From NCBI GenBank assembly GCA_039707465.1, contig CM077644.1, forward strand, positions 217,253,462 to 217,317,461: a stretch of DNA of 64,000 bases. Reading direction: 5' to 3'. Made by a program: the position numbers and the translations under genes. Below, in pieces: positions 44,453 to 54,196 of the stretch. The notes under the pieces were generated by a model. The model worked only from the letters and a program-made list of their open reading frames with translations, did not search any database and was not told where the DNA came from. This DNA is from Rhabdophis nuchalis (lineage: Eukaryota > Chordata > Lepidosauria > Squamata > Natricidae). Within the stretch, counting starts at the first letter, position 1, and each line of letters opens with the position of its first letter.

Positions 44453-45090
44453 TTGAATACCTTCTTTCATGTTAATTGGTTATTTGTCAATGCAGATGGT
44501 CATGTCAGCCACTTAAATAGACATAGGCAAATTCCCTTGAAAAAGGAAAAGGCACTAAATTTGGTTCCAAGAACAGAATTTTCACCAATACTTTGTAAAA
44601 GAAAATAATTGAATCTGGAATCTGAAAAAAAAAATGTTTTTCTCTCAGAATTAACTTTTTTAAAAACATTACAGGAGTTTAATGTCATTTTGAGAAGGGT
44701 GAAATAGACATGCTTCTCCCCTTGTCTAATAGTTCATCTGAAAACAGAGCATTATAAATTGATCATTGCAACAGTCTCATATCCAACAAGAACGGATTGT
44801 GGCAAAAGATAATTCAGGGATATTTTTGCTCTTCTGAAAAGAGAAATGCATTGGAGCAATACTTTCAAAATTACCTGGCATAGTTTTCAGCTCATTCAAC
44901 ATGAGTGGGTTTCTGAAATGTATTGTCCAAGTCCGGGCAGCCAACTGCAGAGATTTTTCTTGATAAACAGGATAGATTGTGAATCAAGTTTGAATGAATG
45001 AGATGTCAACTGCTTCTTGTTTATGATAAGGTGGAAATCATCAGATAACAATGAATATATTTTCCTTGAGGTTCAAAACGAGAGAAACAG
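44453..45090. other. Unique, no gene seen
   Basis: No supported exon. Confidence 0.5.
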
Positions 45091-45755
45091 TACTAATAAT
45101 TCTACAGAGGAATTATTGAGTCTGTCATCTGCACCTCCAGAACAGTCTGGTTTGGCTTTGCAAACAAACAAGACAAACATAGACTTCAACGGATAATTAG
45201 AACTGCAGAAAAAACAATTGCTACCAACCTGCCTTCCATTGAGGATCTGTATACTGCATGAGTCAAAAAGAGGGCTGTGAAAATATCTACAGACCCCTCA
45301 CATCCGGGACATAATTTTTTTTAACTTCTACCCTCAAAACAACTCTATAGCACACTAGAACAACTAGACACAAGGACAGTCAACCCCCCACCCCCTGCTA
45401 TCACTCTGCTAAACAACTGATTCCAACAACACTCAAATAATTTACTAAGACTGTATTACTATTCTTCTTTTCTTCCTTACTAGTATCTATCTCTTCCAAT
45501 TTAACACACACACAAACACACACACTCACACTATAGCCATGTTGCTTGTATCTTTCAATTGATATTGTTTATATTTGTTTCTAATGTGATTTGGTAGCTT
45601 ATTAGTAACTTGACTATCACTAAGTGTTGCATCTTTTTATTCTTGATGAATGTATTTTATTCTTCTTATGTACACAGAGAGCATTTCACCAAAGACAAAT
45701 TCCTTGTGTGTCCAATCACACTTGGCCATTAAAGAATTCTATTCTAATAACTGAC
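45091..45755 (+). mobile_element. Rex1-clade LINE 3' end
   Basis: Translation gives IIESVICTSRTVWFGFANKQ, LQRIIRTAEKTIATNLPSIE, DLYTA and STDPSHPGHNFF, then an untranslated tail with 'gcatttcaccaaagacaaat' and 'gtccaatcacacttggccat' ending AAAGAATTCTATTC. The LxRIIRTAxK...LPSIxDLY...DPSHPxH order is diagnostic of the Rex1/Babar C-terminus. One in-frame stop; ORF broken. Confidence 0.8.
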
Positions 45756-46014
45756 AATGGGAGGTATGGTATTTTCTTGGCTAGAAACAAATATATTTAC
45801 AAAGACAAAGCTTGTTCTGGAAAGTTATTATATGAAATATTCTTTGACATACCAATACTGAAATCTATTTTGGTGCACTATAGGGGCTGTAGTATTTCAG
45901 TATTTTAGCCAGAGCTGCATTTCATTTAACTGTTGCAGTCTGTTCCCAAAATACTTTTGTTCTCTCACAAATAGCAAAAAGAAGTGTTTTGCTCTTTCAG
46001 ATATAAAAAGTTTA

Positions 46015-46125
46015 CCTTCTGCAAGAAAACCAAGCTCAAAGAGCACCAAGGATCCCACAGTTCAACCTGACTTGCAAATATTCTTTTCTATTGGTATATT
46101 TCAGCACCAAGGACCCCACAAATGG
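46015..46125 (+). mobile_element. Penelope-like 3' fragment
   Basis: 'tctgcaagaaaaccaagctc' and 'agagcaccaaggatcccaca', with 'cagcaccaaggaccccacaa' repeated about 60 bp later. Confidence 0.55.
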
Positions 46126-46280
46126 AAAAGTGCTAGAAAGCTGGCAGGAATTCGTAATGTAGAATCCCCATAAGGTGAAATGTTGGAACTGAGCTCAGAG
46201 TAAAAGAGAAAGAAGACTGGCTAGCAAGATAAGATAACATTATGCAGACTCAACTTCTTGAAGAGATGCAGGTTCCAGGG

Positions 46281-46863
46281 CAGGGGTGTCAAACTCATGT
46301 CATCATGGTGGCTCGGGGCCTAGTTATATGCGAGACCGCCTCCTGCCCCATACATCCCTTAGACCGATACGCTCCCACAGAGAGGGCCTTCTCAGGGTGC
46401 CATCGGCCGGACAATGCCGACTGGCGACACCCAGGGGAAGAGCCTTCTCTGTGGCGGGTCCAGCCCTCTGAATGACCTACCCCCTGAATTACGTACCATC
46501 ACCGACCTCCGCCTCTTCCGCCAATGTCTTAAGACATATTTGTTTCAACAAGCCGGCCTAGCCTAACCTCCCATGGGGACTTTTAGGTAGTTTTAAATTG
46601 GGTTTTTAAAATTTGGTTTTAGCGCAGGATAGGATTATTTAATAGTTTTTTAAATTATATTTATTGTATTTTGTATGTCTTTTAAATTTCCTGTGCGCCG
46701 CCATGGGTCCTCTGTGGAGAAGGGCGGGATATAAATTTAAATAAATAAATAAAACAAATCAATCATGTGACATATCTGGACTTTTCCCCCTTCGCTAAAC
46801 CGGGTGTGGGTGTGTCCAGTGTGTGACGCTTCTAGCCCATGAGCCAGGAATTTGACAGCCCTA
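46281..46863. mobile_element. hAT-like MITE, 'caggggtgtcaaactc' family, split by L2
   Basis: Starts 'caggggtgtcaaactcatgt', ends 'caggaatttgacagccct'. Flanks TTCCAGGG (46273-46280) and TTCTAGGG (46864-46871) match 7 of 8. The L2 at 46308-46757 interrupts it after 27 bp. Confidence 0.85.
46308..46757 (+). mobile_element. L2-clade LINE 3' half, nested
   Basis: Encodes GSGPSYMRDRLLPHTSLRPI and SHREGLLRVPSAGQCRLATP, then a 1-2-base loss in the CTGAATGACC region shifts frame. 3' end 'tgcgccgccatgggtcctct' with an (AATAAA)n tail. Same subfamily as 21148. Confidence 0.88.
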
Positions 46864-46871
46864 TTCTAGGG

Positions 46872-47632
46872 TGATCCCTGAAGATAAGCCAACATAGAAA
46901 TAATTATTCAGGGAAGTGAATGATTCAGTATGAGAAGAGAGAAAGAAGAGGATCGAGGGAGACTGAGAAGATGACCAAGGTTGCACTGAGAGAGGCTTTC
47001 AGTAAGCTTTAATTTGAAGCCCTTGGTTTAATTCTTGAACAATATAGTAGTTTCCGACTGTTTCATGTGGCAGCAGAAGCAATAGTTTTTCAAGTATGGA
47101 GATAGTTAATCTCAGCATAGTAGAGCAATTAGGCCATAAAGCAATTTACTGCATTCCTTTGAAGGCAGAAGCCAGAAGTGCAAGGGGAGGGGGGGAAATG
47201 ATGTTCTGCCTGAATGCATTTGCTGAAGGCTGTTGGAATAATTATATAATTATAATTACCCTTTCAGACTAATGTCTTTCTTTCCTTGATATGCTAAAGC
47301 AAAACAAACTAACAAAAACCTGAATGATTTGCAAGAAGGTCTTTGTGTGTCACTGCCTAATCAATCCCAAGAATTGAGGACAATTCTTTCTTTATTAGAA
47401 AAACAAAAATATAGAGAAAACAAACTTCTTTGACTTCATTAGTTTTGTAAGGTGATTTACTCATCAAACACTTTCTCATGTATAACACTGTGCTATCTCT
47501 TGTTTTCCAACACTGGCACAAGATTGGTTGTATATAGAGATAGTCTTGTTTTCCAGCATTGACTACCAATTATACAACCAACTTTGTGCCAGAAATATTC
47601 AAGTTCTGTGTTTTGATCAGAAAGTTCTAAAG
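46872..47632. other. Unique, no gene seen
   Basis: Contains two 'tcttgttttcca' repeats near 47500 and 47545. No supported exon. Confidence 0.45.
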
Positions 47633-47753
47633 CAGGGGTATCAAACTCGCATCATCATGTCATCCCGTGACATATATTGCGACTCCCCTCCCGGGGTGGG
47701 CATGGCCAGCATGTGACACATCTGGCCCGCGGGCCACGAATTTGACAGCCCTG
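47633..47753. mobile_element. Complete short MITE, 'caggggtatcaaactc' family
   Basis: Ends 'caggggtatcaaactcgc' and 'cgaatttgacagccctg'; flanks TTCTAAAG and ACCTAAAG (6/8). Contains 'gtgacacatctggcccgcgg'. Confidence 0.82.
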
Positions 47754-47936
47754 ACCTAAAGCATCATCCTTTCTACTTTTCTTAGAACTAGCCTGGGGAG
47801 AACTAAGGTAGAAGAACCAAGCAACTTGTGAAATTAAATAAAAGGAAATTAAGGAAATTATTGGGAAAACTTGGGAGACAGGGTTTGCCAAGGAGATTTC
47901 AATTTGTCTCTCCACCTGATTTATAACACACTATAA

Positions 47937-48230
47937 CGCTTAACTGAGTTTGTCGATCAGAAAGGTCGGCAGCTGGGAGGTTCGAATCCTTAGTGCTGCG
48001 TAATGGAGTGAGCTCCCATTACTTGTCCCAGCTTCTGCCAACTAGCAGTTTGAAAACATATAAAAATGCAAGTGGAAAAATAGGGACAACTTTTGGTGGG
48101 AAGGTTCCGTGCACCTTTTGCATTTAGTCATGCCAGCCACATGACCACAGAGACGTCTTTGGATGAGCATCGCCCCCTAGAGTTGGGAATGACTAGCACA
48201 TATGTGTGAGAGCAACTTTTACCTTTACCA
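47937..48230 (+). repeat. Sauria-type tRNA SINE, head-truncated
   Basis: 'ttgtcgatcagaaaggtcgg', 'gaggttcgaatccttagtgc' (B-box), 'cttttggtgggaaggttccg' and tail 'tagcacatatgtgtgagagc'. Confidence 0.8.
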
Positions 48231-48484
48231 TATAATGTTTAAACATCCTGCACCTTAACTTTCTATGAGTTTTTATCTCAATGTCGCAACAGTGGCAGCG
48301 GTTGCCAACATCATCTGATCTTGAAAAACTGAGCAGGATTCATCTTATCACTCAGATGGCAGGGCACTAGGAAATCCCTTGACTTTAAATTATATTGGGA
48401 AGTTTAAATAAAGTCTTGAGAAAAGACCATGGGAAATTACTTCTGTAGCATCTGTGTTGCCAAGGAAACTGCATGGATGCAAAT

Positions 48485-48660
48485 CATCCAGATAACTGAC
48501 TTGCGTCCAAAACGGGGGCCAGAAATAAGGCATCATGTGACTGCATGCAATTTCACAACCTTTTTGCCATGGTCATTAAATAAATCACTGTGGTTGTTAA
48601 GCGATGTGATGGTCATAAGTGCAAGAACCAGGCCTTAAGTTATTGTCGTAACTTCAAATG
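48485..48660. mobile_element. Partial MITE, 'gtcataag' family
   Basis: Has 'catcatgtgactgcatgcaa', 'ttaagcgatgtgatggtcat' and 'aagttattgtcgtaacttca', the interior of the 1512/9978 family without clear ends. Confidence 0.45.
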
Positions 48661-48757
48661 GCTCCAAAATGAGCATGTAAAGTTAATTGTGAGCATGTAA
48701 AGTTATCAAGAGGCTTGGCTTTATCCCCTCACTGTGTGTTATAGCTTATATACAAAC

Positions 48758-49260
48758 TATCACATTTTTCAGAGTATTAGATGCACCTTATTCCCCCCCA
48801 AAAGAGGATAAAATCTAGGTGCGTCTTATACACGGAATACAGCAGTTTTAGCCTCTTGAAACACCAACCCCTTCACAAAAATGGATGTGCAAAGGGTTTG
48901 GGAGGCCTGCAAAGTGCTCCTGGGAGCTGGGGAGGGCAATAATTAGAGGAAAATGGGCCATTTTTGGCCCGTTTTTGCCCCCCCCCCCAAGCCCCAGGAG
49001 CACAAGCCTCCAAAGCCTATGCATACCCTGTTTTTCGCAAAAAATGGACCCCTTTTGCTTATTTTTGCTCCCCCTCCAGTTCCCAGAAGCACTTTGCAGG
49101 CCTCTCAAACCCTCTGCATGCCCCATGTTTCACAAAAAATGAGGCATGCAGAGGGTTTGAGAAGCCTGCAGAGTGCAAAATTTTTTTTAAAAAAATTTAC
49201 CTCTTCAAAATCTTTGTGCATCTTATACTCTAGTGTGTCTTATAGTCCAAAAATATGGTA
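48758..49260. mobile_element. mariner/Tc1-like MITE with internal hairpin
   Basis: Ends 'tatcacatttttcagagtat' and 'tagtccaaaaatatggta'; both carry 'taggtgcgtcttatacacgg'-type blocks. Interior has inverted copies of 'ggaggcctgcaaagtgctcc' on either side of a C-run (48978-48988). Confidence 0.75.
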
Positions 49261-49309
49261 TGTCTTATATTAAAAAGATACCATTGTTTATTTGTTTTCT
49301 GCATGGCAG

Positions 49310-49470
49310 ATAACAGGAAAGTAGAGTTCCAATTTTCCCCAGAAAATGCTCCAGAATCAGGGACAACTTGGGATGATATGTTCTCTAGAACAACACAAGC
49401 TAAGGATGCAGCTGTAAATCAAAGTAATAATTCTTCACACTGTCCTGACATTTACGTACTGGACTGCTAG
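49310..49470 (+). CDS. Candidate terminal coding exon of an unidentified host gene
   Basis: A pyrimidine-rich acceptor TTTTCTGCATGGCAG ends at 49309, and the frame (phase 2 start) is open to TAG at 49468-49470. It encodes about 53 residues: DNRKVEFQFSPENAPESGTT, then WDDMFSRTTQAKD, ending PDIYVLDC. Polar, acidic, no membrane segment. It is 50 bp downstream of a MITE and is not part of any recognised repeat. Gene unknown; it could be a last exon of a transcript starting in the CpG island at 37.2-38.1 kb on the plus strand, but intervening exons were not found. Confidence 0.4.
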
Positions 49471-50093
49471 CAAAATAGGAACGTTTTGCAAGCAATCCAT
49501 TTTTAGTGCTGATTAAGCTTCCTATTAATAGTTCATCCCCCCCCCCCCAATACATTTTCTAGGGCAACTAGAAAACAAGCCACCCATACAAATCCTCCCA
49601 ACCAAAAGAGATCTGATATTTTCATGGAATTGATGTACTCCCATTGAGAGTACCTGTTTTCCCTGTCTGTGAAACATCAGACCCAACCCTGTGCTGCAAT
49701 CCATTCAAATAGAAAGTTACTAATAGAAAGTTACTAAGGAGCTACAGTGAGCCTGTCAATTAGCACATTTGAAAAATCACTTGGTCTAATGTTTATTAAA
49801 GAACCTACTTTGTAAACTCGGGAGAGAAACTGTCAGTTTACAAACCACTCATTTCGTAATCTCTGCACAGTGCTTGATCAGGAAATGAAGGAAGCTTATG
49901 TAAACCAACGTTACAATAATTGGTAACTTAAAAAAAATTCAACATACATAATGGTAACTTAGCTCTGCAATTTTGTAGGTAACAAAGACAGGAACCTATT
50001 AAGAGCGTAAAATTCTTTCCAACTCCTTTAGCTGCAGTAGCCATGAGAATGGTCTGTAACTTTTGTATAACACAGAAATGTGTTGAATTGATG
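49471..50093. other. Unique; possible 3' UTR
   Basis: Contains a C-run at 49538 and a tandem 'tagaaagttactaa'. No supported gene. Confidence 0.4.
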
Positions 50094-50815
50094 TACAGGT
50101 AATCCTTGACTTACGCTCACTCAAAGTTAGAACAGTGGAAAAAATGACCTATTTTTCACACTAATGGCCTTTACAGCATCCCCATGGTCAAATGTTTTTT
50201 CAGTGGGTCCGGTCTATCAGAGCAACCTGTTCTACCCAAATATGAGATGGAGCATACTGCTTCTGCTTTCGCCTTTCAGCTCCCACCCAGAAGCTTTTAC
50301 AGGCAATTGCTTCGGCGACAAAACTATTTTGTGCTAAATTTAAATTTGTCAGTAAATTTAAATCCCCATGTACTGTAACCAAAATGTGGGTGCTTGGCAA
50401 CTGGCATGCATTTGGGATGATTGCAATGTCCTGGGGTCATTTGATTACCATTTGCACCCTGTTCCCCTGAAAATAAGACTCCCTGGATAATAAGCCCAAT
50501 TGGGCTTTGGAGCGCATGCACTAAAATCAGCCCATGAGGTGACCACGCTCGCCTCCTCCTGCTCCTCAAAAATAATAAGACCTCCCTGAAAATAAGGCCA
50601 AGCCCTTATTTCAGGGGTCAAAAGAAAATAAGACCCTGTCTTATTTTCGGGGAAACACGGTAACATTCCTAGCTAGCTTCCAACAAGCAAAGTCAATGGG
50701 AAAGCCAGATACAAAAAAGATTGTAAAGTGAGGAACAGCTCACTTAACAAGTGTCTTGTGTAGCAACAGAAATTTGGGGTTCTATTGTGGTTGTAAGTTG
50801 AGGTTATGAAAGGTT
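50094..50815. mobile_element. MITE, 'aggtaatccttgacttac' family, split by another MITE
   Basis: Left end 'acaggtaatccttgacttac', right end 'ttgtggttgtaagttgaggt'. The element at 50455-50662 is nested. Relatives at 1512 and 9978. Confidence 0.6.
50455..50662. mobile_element. mariner/Tc1-like MITE, 'ccccgaaaataag' family
   Basis: Ends 'accctgttcccctgaaaata' and 'ttttcggggaaacacggta'. Internal repeats of 'cctgaaaataag' occur in both orientations. TA target likely at the right end. Confidence 0.8.
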
Positions 50816-50829
50816 CATTCTCCGACCTT

Positions 50830-50897
50830 GTGGGTTGGTTGTCAAATGTTTTGTTATCAGGCTATAGATAACATCTTCAGCGGAGTTTAAGAAGAAC
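50830..50897 (-). repeat. Penelope-3'-like inverted repeat, left arm
   Basis: Reverse complement 'actccgctgaagatgttatc' and 'gataacaaaacatttgacaa' aligns with the right arm at 51367-51450. Confidence 0.6.
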
Positions 50898-50905
50898 CCC
50901 TAAAC

Positions 50906-51358
50906 CAGTGATGGCTAACCTTTTTGCCATTGCATGCCAAAAGTGGGGGGAGCGTGTGGGGGTCATGAGCTTGCATGCCCATACCCATAATTTTATGCAT
51001 CCTCCCCCCTGCCCTCCCCCCCGCTTTGGTGCATGATGTAACAGTGATCCTGTTTTTTGCCCTCCCCAGGCTTCAGATTCTTTCTAGGAGCCTGGGGAGG
51101 GAGAAAGCTGCCTCCCCTGCCCCCCCCCCCCAGGCCCTCTGGAGGCCAGAAATGGTCCATTTTCTGACTTCTGGTGTGCGTCTTGGGCTGTTTTTTGCCC
51201 TCCGAAGGCTTCAGGGAAGCCTGAAGCATCTTGGGGGTGGAAAATGGGCAAAAATGAAGGCTAAAATCAGCTGGCGTGCTGGAGCTGACAGGGCAACACT
51301 CACGTGCCCTAAGAAATGGCTCTGCGTGCTACCTGTACACATAGGTTTGCCATCATGG
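50906..51358. mobile_element. hAT-like element, 'cagtgatggc' family
   Basis: Ends 'cagtgatggctaaccttttt' and 'ataggtttgccatcatgg'. Perfect target duplication CCCTAAAC (50898-50905, 51359-51366). Inserted between the two arms of an inverted repeat. Confidence 0.93.
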
Positions 51359-51366
51359 CCCTAAAC

Positions 51367-51450
51367 TCTGCTGAAGATGTTGTCTAGCTTGGTAACAAAA
51401 CCTTCAGAAACCAAGCCACAAGCTCAAAGGATGAACCATCACCCTCATCC
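51367..51450 (+). repeat. Penelope-3'-like inverted repeat, right arm
   Basis: 'tctgctgaagatgttgtcta', 'ggtaacaaaaccttcagaaa', 'ccaagccacaagctcaaagg': resembles the Penelope 3' signature at 21780. Confidence 0.55.
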
Positions 51451-51805
51451 TATATCCGAGCTACAGATATTCACCACTATTGCAAAGTTTTTGTGTATGT
51501 TGATGCTAGAAAACACAGGCTGGATTTCCCTCAGTTCTAGGCATTCATGACTAGAAAGGAGGAAGACTTAGAATGGAACAATTAGCAACCTTCCATGCAG
51601 TAGCTCAGCTGCTTCTTCTATATCCAACTTTAAGGAGCAATCCACCTCCATAAGGAAGGCTTAAACAATACCAAGAAATATATGTTATCCCCTTCATCAT
51701 CCCCATCCCAATGCACTGTGAAACAATCAAATTTATTGTATGCAAAAAAGCCATCTCCACTTTAATTCTGAAGGCTTCTTGGATGGCCTTCACGAATTCC
51801 TGAAG

Positions 51806-52157
51806 GGATAAAGTTTCCCTGCACATATGTGCTAGTCATTCCTGACTCTAGGAGGCGGTACTCATCTCCGTTCCAAAGCCGAATAGCCAGCCATGTTTGG
51901 AGATGTCTCCATGGTCATGAGGCTGGCATAACTAAATGTAGAAGGTGCACAGAACAGAATGCTGTTTCCTTCCCACAAAAAGTAGTTCCTATTTTTTCTA
52001 CTTACATTTTTACATGCTTTTGAACTGCTAGGTTGGCAGAAGCTGGGACAAGTAACGGGAGCTCACTCCATTACGCGACGCTAGGGATTCGAACTGCCAA
52101 ACTGCCAACCTTTCTGATCGACAAGCTCAACGTCTTAGCCACCGAGCCACCGCATCC
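51806..52157 (-). repeat. Sauria-type tRNA SINE, near complete
   Basis: Tail side 'ttccctgcacatatgtgcta', body 'tgtctccatggtcatgaggc', head side 'ctcaacgtcttagccaccga'. Reverse orientation to 25128. Confidence 0.85.
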
Positions 52158-52504
52158 TTTACCTAAAGGGATAGAGCTACCCTATTCACAAGGTAAATAC
52201 AATTCCATAGAGAACAGGCAACAATTTTTTGCTGATGGGCAGACTGCCCTGAATTTCTTTGTGACAATCTATTGGATTGGAAAGAATAAAACTATCCTCC
52301 TTAAGAAAGCTACTTTAATTTTAGTTGAGGTTGTTTTTTGAGGCGAAATACAGATTTATTTATTATTTGCAGAAAATAGAAATGTCCACGCGTGGAGTTC
52401 ATAGATCATAATCAAAATATGGTTTTTAAATAGCCATAGTGGTCTTGTTCATCCTTAATGCTAACCCCAAATCCATGGCTTATAAATTATAGTGACTGAA
52501 TTTA
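52158..52504. other. Unique, no gene seen
   Basis: No supported exon. Confidence 0.5.
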
Positions 52505-52730
52505 TAATTCACATTTTGGAGAGGGTTGCCTCCAAGACAGTGTTGACTTATAACAACTGCCTGAACAAGTTTGCAAAGTTTTCTTGGCAAGATTTCAGAA
52601 GTGGCTTACTTCCTAGGGATGAGAGAGTGACTGACCAAAGTGACCCAGTTGGGTTTATGCCTTAGACTGGATCTGAACTCACTCCTGATTTCTAGTTGTC
52701 ATTACGCTGTGCTCTCTATCACATTAAACC
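52505..52730 (-). repeat. tRNA-derived or MIR-like SINE, degraded
   Basis: Reverse complement contains 'gagcacagcgtaatgacaac', 'gtgagttcagatccagtcta' (B-box-like) and 'ctttggtcagtcactctctc'. Family relation to 21940-22195. Confidence 0.5.
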
Positions 52731-53346
52731 AGGACCAAATAAAATATAGTTTCAGTTGCTACAGTTATGAATATGTTGCCATTAAACTCAGATATACAAA
52801 ATCTATGCTATGACTGGTTTGTGCTATTTTTGTTCATCCCTATTACTGTTTACTCATATATCTGATGTTGTTAATATAAGCTGTCCTGGGTGTAAAGTTG
52901 AAATGCAGGCTCATCCATAAATGTTTGTAATAACTTGTTAGGAGTGAGTCATATGCAAAAAGGTTTCCATTTGATATTATTCAGGCTTAAAAAAACATTC
53001 TAATATAAAGGCTGATCAATGTGTTTTTCAAAAATTATCACAGAAGAAAGTCAGTTTATTGTTATCTCTCCTAATTCTGATTCTACATGTAGGAAAGATT
53101 TTTTTTATTAGGACAGCAGCTGTTCTCCAGAAATATGGTTGGCTGTATTTCCCCTACTTGGAGATAAACAATTTATTGTACAAAGAAAATGTTTTGTCAT
53201 ATTTTATGACAGAGTGCTGGCAAAACCATTTCTGGATTTGTTTTAAGCACCTACAGCTGAATTTTGTTTGTAGGTTACAATAAATATCCCTCCAAACAAT
53301 AATGGAATTGCTATTCTGTTGCCAGATCCACTATTGTCCTCCAGAG

Positions 53347-53420
53347 CAGGGGTCCCCAACCTTTGCAACTTTAAGTCTGAAGTCCTTCAGACTTAAAATT
53401 GCAAAGGTTGGGGACCCCTG
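53347..53420. mobile_element. Near-perfect palindromic hAT-like MITE, 74 bp
   Basis: Two 36-bp arms beginning 'caggggtccccaacctttgc' match 35 of 36 with a 2-nt centre. Perfect target duplication CTCCAGAG at 53339-53346 and 53421-53428. Confidence 0.96.
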
Positions 53421-53545
53421 CTCCAGAGGGTTGCTGAACTACAACTCCCAAAAGCTTAAGTGTTATGGCCACGATGTTGTGGGATGTGGCTCAACATAAT
53501 CTGAAAACTGCTATTTCCCTAAGCAGGGGCCATCCACAGGATAAT

Positions 53546-53756
53546 CAGTGGTGGGATTCAAAATTTTATACTACAGGTTCTATGGTGGGTGTGTGGCTTG
53601 ATGGGCATGGCTTGGTGGGTGTGGCAGGGGAAGGATACTGTCAAATCTTCATTCCCACCCCACGCTGGGACCAGCTAGAGGTAGCATTTGCTGGTTCTCC
53701 GAACTACTCAAAATTTCCGCTACCGGTTCTCCAGAACCTGCTGAATTTTACCTGTG
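53546..53756. mobile_element. hAT-like MITE, 'cagtggtgaaattca' family, in inverted duplication
   Basis: Starts 'cagtggtgggattcaaaatt', ends 'tgctgaattttacctgtg'. Its right flank is the 53757-54008 duplicate; CTTCTATC follows the right end but is absent on the left. Confidence 0.85.
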
Positions 53757-54008
53757 CTTCTATCCGGTTTGGATTGAGCATTGGCCATCCCCCTCCCCAT
53801 ATCTACTGAGGGCAGGTAGGAGAAAGACTCTTTTCACATGAAGTCATACAGTACCTACACTCTATCTTAAATTAGGGTTCATTGGAGGTGGCTGCTGATG
53901 CATGAATTAGATTCTGGACCCAATGCTGCACCAAACCTTATGGATGCAACAACTCACAAAGTGGTGATCAATATTTTCTTATTTTTGTAAAGGACGTTAT
54001 TTATTTCC
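53757..54008. repeat. Inverted duplication, arm 2 (non-MITE part)
   Basis: Reverse complement of 35499-35749, about 95 percent identical by eye. Together with its MITE the duplicated block is about 460 bp. Confidence 0.9.
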
Positions 54009-54019
54009 TACAACTGCAA

Positions 54020-54196
54020 AATCAGTTGTTATTGCAAAATCCCCATTCCCTTCTGAACAGCTGAGACTCGAGGGGCAGAGAATAGATGGGGGCAGGGGCA
54101 GTCAGAGGTGGTATTTATCGGTCCTTTGAAGTACTCAAAATTTCCGCTACTGGTTCTCCAGAACTGGTCAGAACCTACTGAATACCACCTCTGCCC
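54020..54196. mobile_element. Partial hAT-like MITE, 'cagtggtgaaattca' family
   Basis: 'gcaaaatccccattcccttc', 'gtcagaggtggtatttatcg', 'tactgaataccacctctg'. Left end missing; close to 36893-37104. Confidence 0.7.
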
